This document shows, in pieces, positions 32,843 through 41,993 of a stretch of 64,000 bases of DNA (the first letter of the stretch is position 1; every line of letters begins with the position of its first letter). A model generated the notes under the pieces. It saw only the letters and a program-made list of their open reading frames with translations, was not told where the DNA came from and ran no database searches. The stretch is from an uncultured Alistipes sp. GTDB taxonomy: Bacteria; Bacteroidota; Bacteroidia; Bacteroidales; Rikenellaceae. Made by a program: the position numbers and the translations under genes. Location: assembly GCA_944321945.1 (NCBI GenBank), contig CALUNE010000002.1, positions 186,001 through 250,000 on the forward strand, written 5' to 3'.

Positions 32843-34540
32843 CTATTTGCGTACGCGCAGCACCTCGCCGTTGTCGGCGGCTACGGCGCGTTTCCACTTC
32901 TCGTTGTAACCCGGGAACTGGATCTTGTCGGGGATCTGCCGTCCGTTTCCGTTGTCGACGAAGTGAGCCGCCGAGCCGTCGCCGTCGAGGAACGACAGCA
33001 CGTCGCCGTGTTCACTCTTGACGTTGCCGTCCATGTACTTCACCAGCAGATAGCCGTTCAGCCGCTGCCAGCGATCGAACAACTCCTGAGCCGTCGAGAC
33101 GCTCACCTCGGTGAGGTAGTTGCGGCGGGCCGCCGGCGACATCTTGCCGATGCGGGCCGGGAGGGTCTCCATTTCGGCCAGACGGGCATTTTCCCACTGG
33201 TCGGTGACCTTGCGGATATCGGCCGAGATCATGTCGTAGCGCATGTAGGCGAAATTTGTCGTGCGGTTGAAGAGCCAGAAGGCCGACGTGGGCGAATATT
33301 CGAGCATCGAGCCGTTGTCCTCGCGGAAGCATTCGGGGACCTCCTGTGCCGAGCAGAAGATCGGCGTCAGACACGACGTGGCGGCGTCGTCGACCCCGAA
33401 CCAGAGCACGCCCGTATCGGCCGGACGGTCCGCGCGGGCCTGTCCGACGAACCAGAATCCGGTCTGCTGCGTGGCCGTGGCGCGTTCGTTGAGATACTCC
33501 ACGCCGTCGACCTCGAACGTCATCGGGCGCCAGCGGTAGGGGCAGTTGTGGCCGCCGGCACCCAGATCGGTGGTCATGTCCATCGGCGTACCCTCGTAGT
33601 GGTCGCGCATGCAGTCGAAGAGCTGCTTGGGCGAGACCTTCGTACGGGGCTTGACCCACAGCGGCATGCGCTTGCCGAGGTTGTAGCCCATGGCGTAGTC
33701 CTGGTATTCGTCCATGCCGTCGGCTACGGTGCGGAAGAAGGCCCACACGCGGGCGTCGCAGCCGCGTACGGTGGCAAAGTCGGCCGGGCAGTAGGCGTCG
33801 GCGAAGCTGAACTCCTCGTCCCGTCCGTCGAAGTAACCCATCTCGCGGGCGAACTCCACCACGTCGGGGGCATAGAGGCAGTTGTCGGGGTCATTCTTCG
33901 GGAAGGTGGTGATGCGGGCCTGGTTGGCGTGGCCCGAGACATAGCCGTCGGGGATGCGGCGGGCGACCCAGACGATGCCCCGGCGGGCATTTCCGCCCTG
34001 ACCGTCGTCCTTGTATCCCTTGCCGATGAGTTCCATGATCCAGGCTTCGTTCGGATCGGCGATCGAGAACGACTCGCCGCTCGAGGCGTAGCCGTAGGTA
34101 TTGGCCAGGTCGGCGATCACGCGGATGGCCTCGCGGGCCGTGCGGGCGCGCTGCAGGGCGATGTAGATCAGCGAACCGTAGTCGATGCGGCCTGTGGTGT
34201 CGACCAGCTCCTCGCGGCCGCCGTAGGTTGTCTCGCCGATGATGAGCGAGTGTTCGTTCATGTTGCCGATGGTGGACCAGGTCTGCCGGATCTGCGGGAT
34301 GTCGCAGAGGTAGCGGCCCGAGTCCCATTCGTAGACGGGGATCATCTCGCCGGCCTTGTGCCTGCCGCCGGGAGTGTGGTACAGGGCGCCGTAGAGGGCG
34401 TGCGAATCGGCCGCATAGGTCACCATGACCGAACCGTCGGTCGAGGCACCCCGGGTGACGATGAAGTTGGTGCAGGCCGACACCGTGCCGTATGCGGTCA
34501 CGGCGGCGAAGGCTGCGAGCATCAATCGGAATTTTTTCAT
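32843..34540 (-). CDS. C69 family dipeptidase, secreted
   Basis: 565 residues from ATG 34540, which opens a signal peptide (MKKFRLMLAAFAAVTAYGTVSA) ending directly at Cys23. The Cys in ACTNFIVTRGASTDGSVM becomes the N-terminal nucleophile of the Ntn-hydrolase fold, as in PepD-type dipeptidases. Further family stretches are IGNMNEHSLIIGETTYGGREEL, SFSIADPNEAWIMELIGKG and RRGIVWVARRIPDGYVSGHANQARI. Likely a periplasmic broad-specificity dipeptidase in peptide scavenging. The open frame extends on to 35683 in antisense of the next gene; that part is rejected. It lies 34 bases before lpdA. Confidence 0.92.
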   Translation of the reverse strand: MKKFRLMLAAFAAVTAYGTVSACTNFIVTRGASTDGSVMVTYAADSHALYGALYHTPGGRHKAGEMIPVYEWDSGRYLCDIPQIRQTWSTIGNMNEHSLIIGETTYGGREELVDTTGRIDYGSLIYIALQRARTAREAIRVIADLANTYGYASSGESFSIADPNEAWIMELIGKGYKDDGQGGNARRGIVWVARRIPDGYVSGHANQARITTFPKNDPDNCLYAPDVVEFAREMGYFDGRDEEFSFADAYCPADFATVRGCDARVWAFFRTVADGMDEYQDYAMGYNLGKRMPLWVKPRTKVSPKQLFDCMRDHYEGTPMDMTTDLGAGGHNCPYRWRPMTFEVDGVEYLNERATATQQTGFWFVGQARADRPADTGVLWFGVDDAATSCLTPIFCSAQEVPECFREDNGSMLEYSPTSAFWLFNRTTNFAYMRYDMISADIRKVTDQWENARLAEMETLPARIGKMSPAARRNYLTEVSVSTAQELFDRWQRLNGYLLVKYMDGNVKSEHGDVLSFLDGDGSAAHFVDNGNGRQIPDKIQFPGYNEKWKRAVAADNGEVLRVRK

Positions 34541-34620
34541 GTTTTTCGTTTTTTGCGTCATAAATGCTCGTAAAGATAGAAAAAAAGCCGGAAAACCGTG
34601 CATCTCCCGTCTCAAAACAC

Positions 34621-34628
34621 TACCTTTG
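34621..34628 (+). promoter_or_regulatory. Putative -7 element of the lipoprotein gene
   Basis: TACCTTTG, an exact -7 match, 65 bases before the ATG at 34694. The base set at -33 (CGTG) is poor. Confidence 0.45.
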
Positions 34629-34693
34629 TTATTGGTGAAAGCAGGTGTCGGAGTGTCGGCTGCCTGCGAACCGGAAAAATCAGAAGAGGAAAC

Positions 34694-35935
34694 ATGCGCA
34701 GAATCACGATACTTTTGCTGTTGAGCACCCTGCTTTGGGGATGCGGTCTGACGGTGGAACATCCCGACGAGCCGTTCGTGACCGGGGTCATGATGCCCGA
34801 CGAGCAGGAGTTTGCTCCGGGCGACGAGGTGACGGTCCGGGCCGACGGCTTCGAATCCGGCGACGAGATCTGGTTCGAGATTTCGTGGAGCGACGGTTCG
34901 GAGGAGTTCGCCCCGGAGGGCTGGGCCAAGGGGATTCGGGGTGTCGTGACGGCGTGTACGGCCTCGTCGATCACCTTTCTGGCCCCGGGTCACTACCCTC
35001 CCGCGACGGTGACCGTTCAGCTCCGGCGAAGCGGAACCTTCCAGACGCTGGGCACGATCCGCACCGGCGACGGCGTGCTGCACGAGATAATGCTCCATAC
35101 GTGGGCGGAAACCCCTTCGGGCGGAACCCTCGTGGAGCGCTATCCGATGTACGGATCGGCCGACATGCGCAATGAGGTGCTGACTTCCGACCTGCCGTTG
35201 GAGGGGATCGTCGGGAGCTTCGGATCGGGAATGGCCTACGGCGTAGCGGACGGCCGGTTTGTCGAGTTGGACCTCATGACGCGCCATGCCGGGGAGCAGG
35301 GCGACGGGTGTCTGCTCGTGGGGGCGGCTTCCGAAACGGCCGTGGTTGGACTTTACGGTCGCGACGAGAGGCTCTACCTCTCCGGCGGGGGCTCCTCGCC
35401 CTATTCGTGGCAGCTGCCCGAGGGGGTGACGCTCGAGCAGATTGTCCGCCAGCCCTTTGCCTGCGCCTTTGATGCCCTGCTGCTCACGGTGCGCAACGAC
35501 GACGGCACACTCTCGCCGCTCATTCTTCCGTTGCCGGGAGCCACCCGGGCCCTGCTCGGTCCGGCCGTCGAATCCGAGATGCTGATCCCCTATTGGACGC
35601 TGCAACCTGCCGCCGACGGTTCCGGACGGATGGAACGCGTGGGCGGCTATGCCGCGCTGCACGACAACTTGACCTGGTTTCAACCGCTCGACCCGGAGAC
35701 CCTGGAGCTGGCGCCGAAACTCGAGGATGCCGATCTGCTGGTCACGGGACGCGTGTTGTCGATGACCCAGTGTATGGTCGCCGGCGAAGAGGGCCCTGAA
35801 GTCCGTATCGGCGTGCTGACCGACACCGACGGCCGGCGCGAAGTGTGGATCTACAATCCGGAACGGGCGACGGGATCGCTCGTGCTGGATGATGTCGACC
35901 TGTTTGCCGTCCGCGGAATCTTCTTCGCGCGATAG
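34694..35935 (+). CDS. Hypothetical lipoprotein with Ig-like N-terminus
   Basis: 413 residues from ATG 34694. Lipoprotein signal MRRITILLLLSTLLWGC with Cys17. The next 90 residues (PDEQEFAPGDEVTVRADGFESGDEIWFEI) have the pattern of an IPT/TIG-like or Ig-like sheet domain often found at the base of Bacteroidota surface lipoproteins. The remainder is beta-rich, with repeated short strands such as GSGMAYGVADGRFVEL and QCMVAGEEGPEVRIGVLTD that may form a propeller. No catalytic motif recognised. Codons from 34598 to 34693 are outside the gene. Probably a surface or periplasmic binding protein; partner unknown. Confidence 0.82.
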   Translation: MRRITILLLLSTLLWGCGLTVEHPDEPFVTGVMMPDEQEFAPGDEVTVRADGFESGDEIWFEISWSDGSEEFAPEGWAKGIRGVVTACTASSITFLAPGHYPPATVTVQLRRSGTFQTLGTIRTGDGVLHEIMLHTWAETPSGGTLVERYPMYGSADMRNEVLTSDLPLEGIVGSFGSGMAYGVADGRFVELDLMTRHAGEQGDGCLLVGAASETAVVGLYGRDERLYLSGGGSSPYSWQLPEGVTLEQIVRQPFACAFDALLLTVRNDDGTLSPLILPLPGATRALLGPAVESEMLIPYWTLQPAADGSGRMERVGGYAALHDNLTWFQPLDPETLELAPKLEDADLLVTGRVLSMTQCMVAGEEGPEVRIGVLTDTDGRREVWIYNPERATGSLVLDDVDLFAVRGIFFAR

Positions 35936-36027
35936 GTTCGTGTGGACCGCTCCCGGGGTGAATTTCTTGGCTGCGGCGAGCCGGCGAGCCGGATTTTTGT
36001 GTACTTTTACGTCAAATTCGGAATACC

Positions 36028-36696
36028 ATGTCGGAAATCGTATCTCAACTCACACGCGTGCGCGAAAGCCTCCCCACGGGGGTGACGCTCGTCGCCGTGT
36101 CGAAAACCCACCCCGCGGAGATGATCCGCCAGGCCTACGACGCCGGCCAGCGGATCTTCGGCGAGAGCCGCCCGCAGGAGCTGCGCGAGAAGTATGAATC
36201 GCTGCCGCGGGATATCGAGTGGCACATGATCGGCCACCTGCAGACCAACAAGATCAAATACATTGCGCCGTTCGTGACGATGATTCAGTCGGTGGACAGC
36301 GCCCGGCTGGCCGAGGCCATCCAGAAGGAGGCGGCCAAATACGACCGCGTGATCGACATCCTGCTCGAAATCCACGTGGCGCAGGAGGAGACCAAAACGG
36401 GTTGGAATCTCGACGAACTGCGCGACTATCTGGCCGGAGCACCCTTTGCCGGGCTGCCCAACCTGCGTGTGCGCGGTGTGATGGGCATTGCCACCAATAC
36501 GGACGACCAGGCGGTCATTCGTCACGACTTCGAGGCGCTGCGCCACTGCTTCGAGACGCTGCGCCCGCAGTTCGGCGAGGCGTTCGACACCCTCTCGATG
36601 GGCATGTCGCACGACTACCGGCTGGCCGTTGAGTGCGGCTCGACGATGGTGCGCGTCGGCTCGTCGATCTTCGGCGAACGCGACTACTCGAAATAA
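36028..36696 (+). CDS. YggS/PLPBP family pyridoxal-phosphate homeostasis protein
   Basis: 222 residues, alanine-racemase-fold PLP carrier. The PLP lysine is Lys26 in LVAVSKTHP. Other family parts are FGESRPQELREKYESL, WHMIGHLQTNKIKYI, SVDSARLAEAI, RGVMGIAT and LSMGMSHDYRLAVECGSTMVRVGSSIFG. It keeps cytosolic PLP levels and amino acid/oxoacid balance. The next gene is proC 67 bases on, the same YggS-proC pairing seen in many bacteria. Confidence 0.94.
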   Translation: MSEIVSQLTRVRESLPTGVTLVAVSKTHPAEMIRQAYDAGQRIFGESRPQELREKYESLPRDIEWHMIGHLQTNKIKYIAPFVTMIQSVDSARLAEAIQKEAAKYDRVIDILLEIHVAQEETKTGWNLDELRDYLAGAPFAGLPNLRVRGVMGIATNTDDQAVIRHDFEALRHCFETLRPQFGEAFDTLSMGMSHDYRLAVECGSTMVRVGSSIFGERDYSK

Positions 36697-36763
36697 CGGA
36701 TTGTTCAATCCGGTTGCCGAGGCGGCTTTCACGGCGCGGCAACCGCCCTATTTTGATATGCTT

Positions 36764-37540
36764 ATGAAAATCGGATTCATCGGATTCGGAAACATGGCCC
36801 AGGCGCTGGCCCGCGGACTGGTGCGCGGTGGTGCCGTCGAGGCCGACCGGATCGGGGCCTGCGCCCGCGATCGGGCCAAACTGCAACGCAATACGGAGCC
36901 CTATGGCTACCGGGGCTTTGATACGGCGGCCGAGGTTGCCGCGTTTGCCGACGTGGTCATCATCGCCGTGAAACCCTATCAGGTCGAGGGGGTGGTCACG
37001 CCGGTCAGGGAGTTGCTGAAAACCAAGGTGGTAGTTTCGGTGGCTGCCGGTGTGACGTTCGACGATTACGAGCAGATGCTCGCCCCCGGTACGGCCCACT
37101 TGAGCACCTGTCCCAATACACCGGTTGCGGTGTGTGAGGGCATCGTGGTTTTCGAACGCCGCCACTCGCTCTCGGACGAACAGCTGGCTGCCCTTCAGGA
37201 GCTCTTCTCGCACGTGGGACTGGTACTGTCGGTCGATACCTCGCTGCTGGGTGTGGCTGGCACCGTCTGCGGATGCAGCCCGGCCTTTGTGGCAATGTTC
37301 ATCGAGGCGCTGGCCGATGCGGCGCTCAAGTACGGCATCCCGCGGGCCGATGCCTACCGGATGGTGAGCCAGATGATCGTCGGCACGGGCAAGCTCCAGC
37401 TTGAGACGGGCGAGCATCCCGGGGCGATGAAGGATGCGGTCTGCTCGCCGGGCGGCACGACGATCGTCGGGGTCTCGGAACTCGAACGCGAGGGGTTCCG
37501 CGGATCGGTCATCGCGGCCATCGATGCCATTCTGGGCTGA
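36764..37540 (+). CDS. proC: Pyrroline-5-carboxylate reductase
   Basis: 258 residues from ATG 36764 (MKIGFIGFGNMAQALARG); an ATG two codons earlier at 36758 is possible. NAD(P)-binding GFGNMA at 7-12, then VIIAVKPYQ, the CPNTPVAVCEG stretch and the C-terminal KDAVCSPGGTTIVGVSELE signature with the Ser-Pro-Gly-Gly-Thr-Thr core. Last step of proline synthesis. Follows the YggS gene on the same strand. The much longer open frame from 36488 overlaps YggS and is not used. Confidence 0.95.
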   Translation: MKIGFIGFGNMAQALARGLVRGGAVEADRIGACARDRAKLQRNTEPYGYRGFDTAAEVAAFADVVIIAVKPYQVEGVVTPVRELLKTKVVVSVAAGVTFDDYEQMLAPGTAHLSTCPNTPVAVCEGIVVFERRHSLSDEQLAALQELFSHVGLVLSVDTSLLGVAGTVCGCSPAFVAMFIEALADAALKYGIPRADAYRMVSQMIVGTGKLQLETGEHPGAMKDAVCSPGGTTIVGVSELEREGFRGSVIAAIDAILG

Positions 37541-37566
37541 TTCATCCCGGGGAGGTTTTCCGCAAA

Positions 37567-37604
37567 AGAGAAGCCCGGACCGCACATACGGTCCGGGCTT
37601 CTCT
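37567..37604. terminator. Long terminator between proC and the M23 peptidase
   Basis: A perfect 16-bp stem: AGAGAAGCCCGGACCG (37567-37582) with CGGTCCGGGCTTCTCT (37589-37604), 6-base loop. The minus strand follows with TTTT, so it fits the peptidase gene best, but proC transcripts also run into it. CGGGCTTCTCTGG is then directly repeated at 37594-37606 and 37610-37622. Confidence 0.85.
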
Positions 37605-37623
37605 GGATTCGGGCTTCTCTGGC

Positions 37624-38826
37624 TTATCTGACGCGCAGCGAGCGGCCGATGCGCAGAATGGTTGTCGATTTGATCCCATTCAGCCGGCAAATGTTCGATA
37701 CGGTGGTTCCGTAGCGGCGGGCGATGGCACCCAACGTATCGCCCGAGCGGATTTTGTGATAGCGCATGGCGGCCTTTTCGGCAGCCTCCTTCTTGTCCTG
37801 CTCTTCGTTGGCGATCTCGTCCTCGAAATCCTGTCCGGCATTGGAGTTGATGCTGAAGAAGGATTTCTTCAGGAGGAAGGTTTCGCGGCAGAGCATGCCG
37901 TTCTTGAAATCGATCAGCCGTTCGGGGTCGAAAGCCTGTCCGTAGTAGCGGGTTTCGAAATGGAGATGCGGGCCGGTCGAGCGACCCGTCGAGCCGCCCT
38001 TGCCGATGATGTGTCCGGCCTCGACCCAGTCGCCGGGTTTTACGAGCCGTTCCGAGAGGTGGCCGTAGTAGGTTTCCAGACCGTTGTCGTGGCGGATGAT
38101 GACCAGGTTGCCGTATCCGCGGACATACTGCGAGATACGCACCCGTCCGCAGAAGGTTGCATAAACCGGTTCGCCCATTTTGAGCGGCAGGTCGACGCCC
38201 TGATGGCGGCGTCCGCGGCGGGGTCCGTACTTGCCGCGGGGATTTACGGCTCCGCGATAGGGATAGTGGTAGCTTTTCGTCGAATCGATCAGGTCGATGA
38301 CCACCGACTGGGGCATGCCGGCGATGCTGACATCCTTATAGGGGAAAAGCGTGGTTGTGTCCCAGTATTTTTCGAAGATGGTGCTGTCCTTGGCCACGGC
38401 GCGGTTGCGGGCGTATTTCCAGGTGTTGTTGCCGTAGAGAATGACATAGAGGGCGTCATTTCCGGAGTTGAGCGTATCGATGACCGTCAGACCGGCGGTG
38501 TCGAACGTCGATTCGATCTCCTTGCGGCGCAGGCGGAGCTGCAGGTTGGCCACCGAATCTTCGGCGGCCTGTTTGGGATCCACCGCCGTCGAGGCCCCCG
38601 TTGAGCGGGAGGTTCGGGCTTCGAGCTGCGTCTGCATGTTGTCGAGCAGGGTTTGCAGCGAATCGATGGCGACGCTCTGCACGTCGGAGAGCCGGCGCAG
38701 CGAATCGGCCTCGGCCATTGCTTCGATGGTCTGTTCCTGGAGTTGGGCCCGTGTGGGACGGGGCGAACGGGCTTCGGCCGTAGCGGTCAGTGCGACGACC
38801 GCAAGGGGCAGCAGGTATTTTTTCAT
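37624..38826 (-). CDS. M23 peptidase with C-terminal LysM
   Basis: 400 residues. Signal peptide MKKYLLPLAVVALTATAEA; coiled-coil-prone region about 25-110; M23 (LytM/peptidase) domain about 200-310 with HQGVDLPL, YGHLSERLVKPGDWV and HLHFET zinc motifs intact; then one LysM domain at the end (YHKIRSGDTLGAIARRYGTTVSNICRLNGI). It is expected to cut or regulate cutting of peptidoglycan cross-bridges at the cell envelope. Intact HxxxD and HxH imply an active metalloenzyme and not a degenerate EnvC-like activator. Confidence 0.93.
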   Translation of the reverse strand: MKKYLLPLAVVALTATAEARSPRPTRAQLQEQTIEAMAEADSLRRLSDVQSVAIDSLQTLLDNMQTQLEARTSRSTGASTAVDPKQAAEDSVANLQLRLRRKEIESTFDTAGLTVIDTLNSGNDALYVILYGNNTWKYARNRAVAKDSTIFEKYWDTTTLFPYKDVSIAGMPQSVVIDLIDSTKSYHYPYRGAVNPRGKYGPRRGRRHQGVDLPLKMGEPVYATFCGRVRISQYVRGYGNLVIIRHDNGLETYYGHLSERLVKPGDWVEAGHIIGKGGSTGRSTGPHLHFETRYYGQAFDPERLIDFKNGMLCRETFLLKKSFFSINSNAGQDFEDEIANEEQDKKEAAEKAAMRYHKIRSGDTLGAIARRYGTTVSNICRLNGIKSTTILRIGRSLRVR

Positions 38827-38925
38827 CTTTTGTTTTTCATTTTCGGGGTGTCGCCTGAGAGGACACCTATATTGTATAAGGTTCTGTCGGGGTTATTCCG
38901 GCAGCAGCCGGTCCGGGCATTATGT

Positions 38926-39498
38926 CTATTGCTTTTTCAGCAATTTTTCGGCGGCCTCGAGCGCCTGGTAGAAATCTTCGCCGAAACGACGGATGATCGG
39001 TTCGCGCAGGGCCTTGTAGACCGGAATTCCGAGTTTGGCGCCGCATCTCCGGGCCGGTTCGCATACCGACCAGCGGTGGTAGTTCAGTCCGATGCTCCCG
39101 TTCGAGAAGCGCATCAGCCGGATCGGATAGAGGTGGCACGAGATCGGTTTGCGAAAGGTCGTCTTACCCTCCTGCCAGGCCTTTTCGATGGCGCATAACG
39201 TCACGCCGTTCTCCTGGTAGGCGTAGGCACACTGGGCGTCGTTGACCAGCGGAGTGGTCCGGTCGCCCTCCTCGTCGAGGACCATGAATCCCTGCCGTTC
39301 GACGGCATCGACGCCTTCGCCGGTCATGTAGTGGCGGTAATTCGGGTATTCGCGGCGGAGGATCTCCACCTCGTCGGCCTCGAGCGGCGCCCCGGCATTG
39401 CCTTCGACGCAGCAGATGCCCTTGCATTGCGCCAGGTCGCACGCGAAGCATTCGCGCAGCAGATCGACGCTCACGATCTTGTCATCGATTTCGATCAT
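38926..39498 (-). CDS. DUF3109 family cysteine-rich protein
   Basis: 190 residues. Cys arrangement CFACDLAQCKGICCVEG near the N-terminus, DAQCAYAYQENGVTLCAIEKAW in the centre and SCHLYPIR with VCEPARRCG later, as in YkgJ-like Fe-S or zinc cluster proteins. Biochemical role unknown. It starts in a 4-base ATGA overlap with the end of ddl, so it is the last gene of the gmk-nadD-ddl series and translationally coupled. No signal peptide. Confidence 0.85.
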   Translation of the reverse strand: MIEIDDKIVSVDLLRECFACDLAQCKGICCVEGNAGAPLEADEVEILRREYPNYRHYMTGEGVDAVERQGFMVLDEEGDRTTPLVNDAQCAYAYQENGVTLCAIEKAWQEGKTTFRKPISCHLYPIRLMRFSNGSIGLNYHRWSVCEPARRCGAKLGIPVYKALREPIIRRFGEDFYQALEAAEKLLKKQ

Positions 39499-40478
39499 TT
39501 GCGGCAGGTATCGGCGATAATCAGGTCATACAGTTCCCCGAGCGACAAGCCCATCTGGCGGACCTGTTTCGGGACGATGCTTCCGGCGCTCATGCCCGGG
39601 ATCGAGTTCAGTTCGATGAAGTAGGGCTTTCCTTCGGGGGTGACGATGAAGTCGACCCTCACGACGCCCGAGCAGCGGCATAGCCGGTAGGCCTCGCGTG
39701 TCATGCGGTTCAGTTCGGCGCGCACCTCGTCCGGGATCGGGGCCGGGGTGATCTCCTCCGAGCGGCCGGCCGTGTATTTGGCCTCGTAGTCGAAGAAGTC
39801 GTTCTTGGGGACGATCTCCGTAACGGGGAAGATGTACTCGCGCTCGCGCGTAACGAGGATTCCGCAGCCCATTTCGCGCCCCGTGATGCACTCTTCGACG
39901 AGGATTTCGTCGCCCTGGGCGAAGGCCGCGTCGATGGCCGCGGGCAGCTCTTCGGCCGTGTGGACCTTCGTCACGCCGAACGACGAACCGTTGGCATTGG
40001 GCTTCACGAAGAGCGGCAGACCCAGCTCGGCGACGATTGCATCCGTATCATACCGTTCGCCGCGGCGCAGAAAGCGTTCGCGGGCCAGGTTGACATGTCC
40101 GGCCAGTGTGCGCTTGGTGGTGATCTTGTCGAAGGTTACGACCGACGAGACCATCGAGCACGACGAATAGGGAATGCCCATCATGTCGAGATAGCCCTGC
40201 AGCCGTCCGTCTTCGCCCGGCGTACCGTGGATGAGGATCAGGGCGTAGTCGAAAATCCGGTGTTCGCCGTCGATCGTGATCGAGAAGTCGTTCTTGTCGA
40301 CCTGCCACTGCCGGCCGTCGGGCGAGGTGTGGTGCCAGTCGCGGTGATGGAGGTCGATGACCGTGATATCGTATTTCGAGTGATCGAGCGCCGCTTCGAT
40401 CTGCGCGGCACTTTGCAGGGCGATTTCCCGCTCGGGGGAGTCGCCGCCCGCCAGGAGGGCGATCTTCAAACGTGTCAT
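39495..40478 (-). CDS. ddl: D-alanine--D-alanine ligase
   Basis: 327 residues from ATG 40478 (MTRLKIALLAGGDSPEREIALQSA). ATP-grasp enzyme making the D-Ala-D-Ala terminus of peptidoglycan stem peptides. Visible: ALILIHGTPGEDGRLQGYLDMMGIPYS, FVKPNANGSSFGVTKV, EECITGREMGCGIL and VDFIVTPEGKPYFIELNSIPGM with the metal-binding Glu/Asn. It starts 2 bases after nadD and overlaps DUF3109. The open frame upstream of the ATG overlaps nadD and is not used. Confidence 0.96.
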   Translation of the reverse strand: MTRLKIALLAGGDSPEREIALQSAAQIEAALDHSKYDITVIDLHHRDWHHTSPDGRQWQVDKNDFSITIDGEHRIFDYALILIHGTPGEDGRLQGYLDMMGIPYSSCSMVSSVVTFDKITTKRTLAGHVNLARERFLRRGERYDTDAIVAELGLPLFVKPNANGSSFGVTKVHTAEELPAAIDAAFAQGDEILVEECITGREMGCGILVTREREYIFPVTEIVPKNDFFDYEAKYTAGRSEEITPAPIPDEVRAELNRMTREAYRLCRCSGVVRVDFIVTPEGKPYFIELNSIPGMSAGSIVPKQVRQMGLSLGELYDLIIADTCRK

Positions 40479-40480
40479 TT

Positions 40481-41293
40481 TCAGGGATTGTATATGTCTT
40501 TGTATCGGAATTCGAAGATTTCCTGCACCATCCGGGCGAACTGCCGGGCCTCGACATGTTCGGCGTCGATGCGCAGTACGGCGTTGAAGTCGTTCAGCGC
40601 CGGGCCCCATTCGCTGAGCCGGTAGTGGAGTTTTCCGCGTTCGAGCAGCAGGTCGACGTCATCGGGGTGTTCGGCCAGCCGTTCGGTGAGGGCGGCGATA
40701 CGGGTTGCGGGGCTCCAGAGCCCCTTTTTGCGGATATATTCGATGACTTTCGGGTCGAGCATCGTCGAGACATCCTCGCCGCGGGCCATGCGTTCGCGGA
40801 CATCCGTGGCGGCGAAGTCCTGCAGCGGAGCGCCGTCGAGCAGCGTGATGCGCTCTTCGAATCCCGGGACAGCCTCGCCGCCGCGTCGCGGGTAGACGTA
40901 GACCGGATAGTCGAGAATCCGCTCATACTCCTTCCACCCTTTCAGACCGGCGATCTGGTCGCTGCCCATCAGCACCGAGAACTCCATCTGCGCGCCGAAG
41001 TTCTCTTGCAGATAGCGCAGCGTGTCGATCGTGTAGGAGGGTTTCGGGAGCAGGAACTCCACCACCGAGGGTTTGATGCGCTCGGGGTATTTCGATCCCT
41101 GGCAGGCGATTTCGGCCATTTCGAAGCGGTCGAGTTCGGGGGCCAGCTCCTCTTCCTGCTTGTAGGGGCTCTGGGGCGAGACGATCAGCGCCACCTCGTC
41201 GCAGAGACCTGCGTCCAGGACATATTCGGCCAGCGCCGTGTGGCCCTTGTGGATCGGATTGAACGACCCGAAGTAGAGCATTTCGCGTTTCAT
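40481..41293 (-). CDS. nadD: Nicotinate-nucleotide adenylyltransferase with TPR tail
   Basis: 270 residues from ATG 41293. The catalytic domain is about 1-193: nucleotide-binding GSFNPIHKGH at 9-18, VLMGSDQIAGL, and the ISSTxIR-like AATDVRERM at 161-169, closing with VIEYIRKKGLW. It makes NaAD in NAD synthesis. An added 75-80 residues (about 194-270) contain at least one tetratricopeptide-like helix pair (DVDLLLERGKLHYRLSEWGPALNDFNAVL). Typical NadD proteins stop near 190-210, so this is a fusion. It lies between gmk (4 bases) and ddl (2 bases). Confidence 0.93.
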   Translation of the reverse strand: MKREMLYFGSFNPIHKGHTALAEYVLDAGLCDEVALIVSPQSPYKQEEELAPELDRFEMAEIACQGSKYPERIKPSVVEFLLPKPSYTIDTLRYLQENFGAQMEFSVLMGSDQIAGLKGWKEYERILDYPVYVYPRRGGEAVPGFEERITLLDGAPLQDFAATDVRERMARGEDVSTMLDPKVIEYIRKKGLWSPATRIAALTERLAEHPDDVDLLLERGKLHYRLSEWGPALNDFNAVLRIDAEHVEARQFARMVQEIFEFRYKDIYNP

Positions 41294-41297
41294 GGGG

Positions 41298-41861
41298 CTA
41301 ACGGGCAAAAAATTCGTCGAGAATCCGGCAGGCTTCGGCCACGGCCTCGTCCAGACGGTCGTTGACCACCACGTGGTCGAACTGGGGAGCCTTCGTCAGT
41401 TCGAAGCGGGCCTTGGCCACGCGGCGTTCGATGGCTTCGGGGGCATCCGTGCCGCGTGTGACGAGGCGTCGGCGCAGCTCCTCGACCGACGGCGGCATGA
41501 TGAAGATCGAGCAGGCCGCCTCTCCGAAGATTCCCTTGAGGTTGATGCCGCCCATCACGTCGACATCAAAGACGATGACGTGTCCCTTGGCCCAGATGCG
41601 TTCCACTTCGCTGCGCAGCGTACCGTAGCAGGTGCCCTTGTAGACCTCCTCCCACTCGACGAAACGCTCCTCGGCGACGGCCCGTGCGAACTCCTCCTGC
41701 GAGAGAAAGTAATAGTCCACGCCGTTCTGCTCCTGTCCGCGGGGGGCGCGGCTGGTGGCCGAGATCGAGAACTCCAGCTGCGGATAGCGCGCGAGCAGCT
41801 CCCTGACGATCGTGGTCTTGCCCGAGCCGCTCGGGGCCGAAAATATGATGACTTTTCCCAT
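41298..41861 (-). CDS. gmk: Guanylate kinase
   Basis: 187 residues. P-loop SAPSGSGKTT at 8-17, GMP-binding SRAPRGQEQNGVDYYF and DVDVMGGINLKG, and lid arginines in RLVTRGTD. Phosphorylates GMP to GDP. First gene of the tight series gmk-nadD-ddl-DUF3109; the YicC gene lies 132 bases upstream, a common neighbour of gmk across bacteria. Confidence 0.96.
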   Translation of the reverse strand: MGKVIIFSAPSGSGKTTIVRELLARYPQLEFSISATSRAPRGQEQNGVDYYFLSQEEFARAVAEERFVEWEEVYKGTCYGTLRSEVERIWAKGHVIVFDVDVMGGINLKGIFGEAACSIFIMPPSVEELRRRLVTRGTDAPEAIERRVAKARFELTKAPQFDHVVVNDRLDEAVAEACRILDEFFAR

Positions 41862-41993
41862 TTTCTATCGGTATGTCTGCCGGGTTGTCCGCTTTGTGGG
41901 ATCGTTGCCAGTCCACAGACCTGCGGGAGCGCCATCGTGAGCTTATCTCCTGCGCGGCGGGCGAAATCCGCGGATCGTTCCGGCGGCGGTGTT

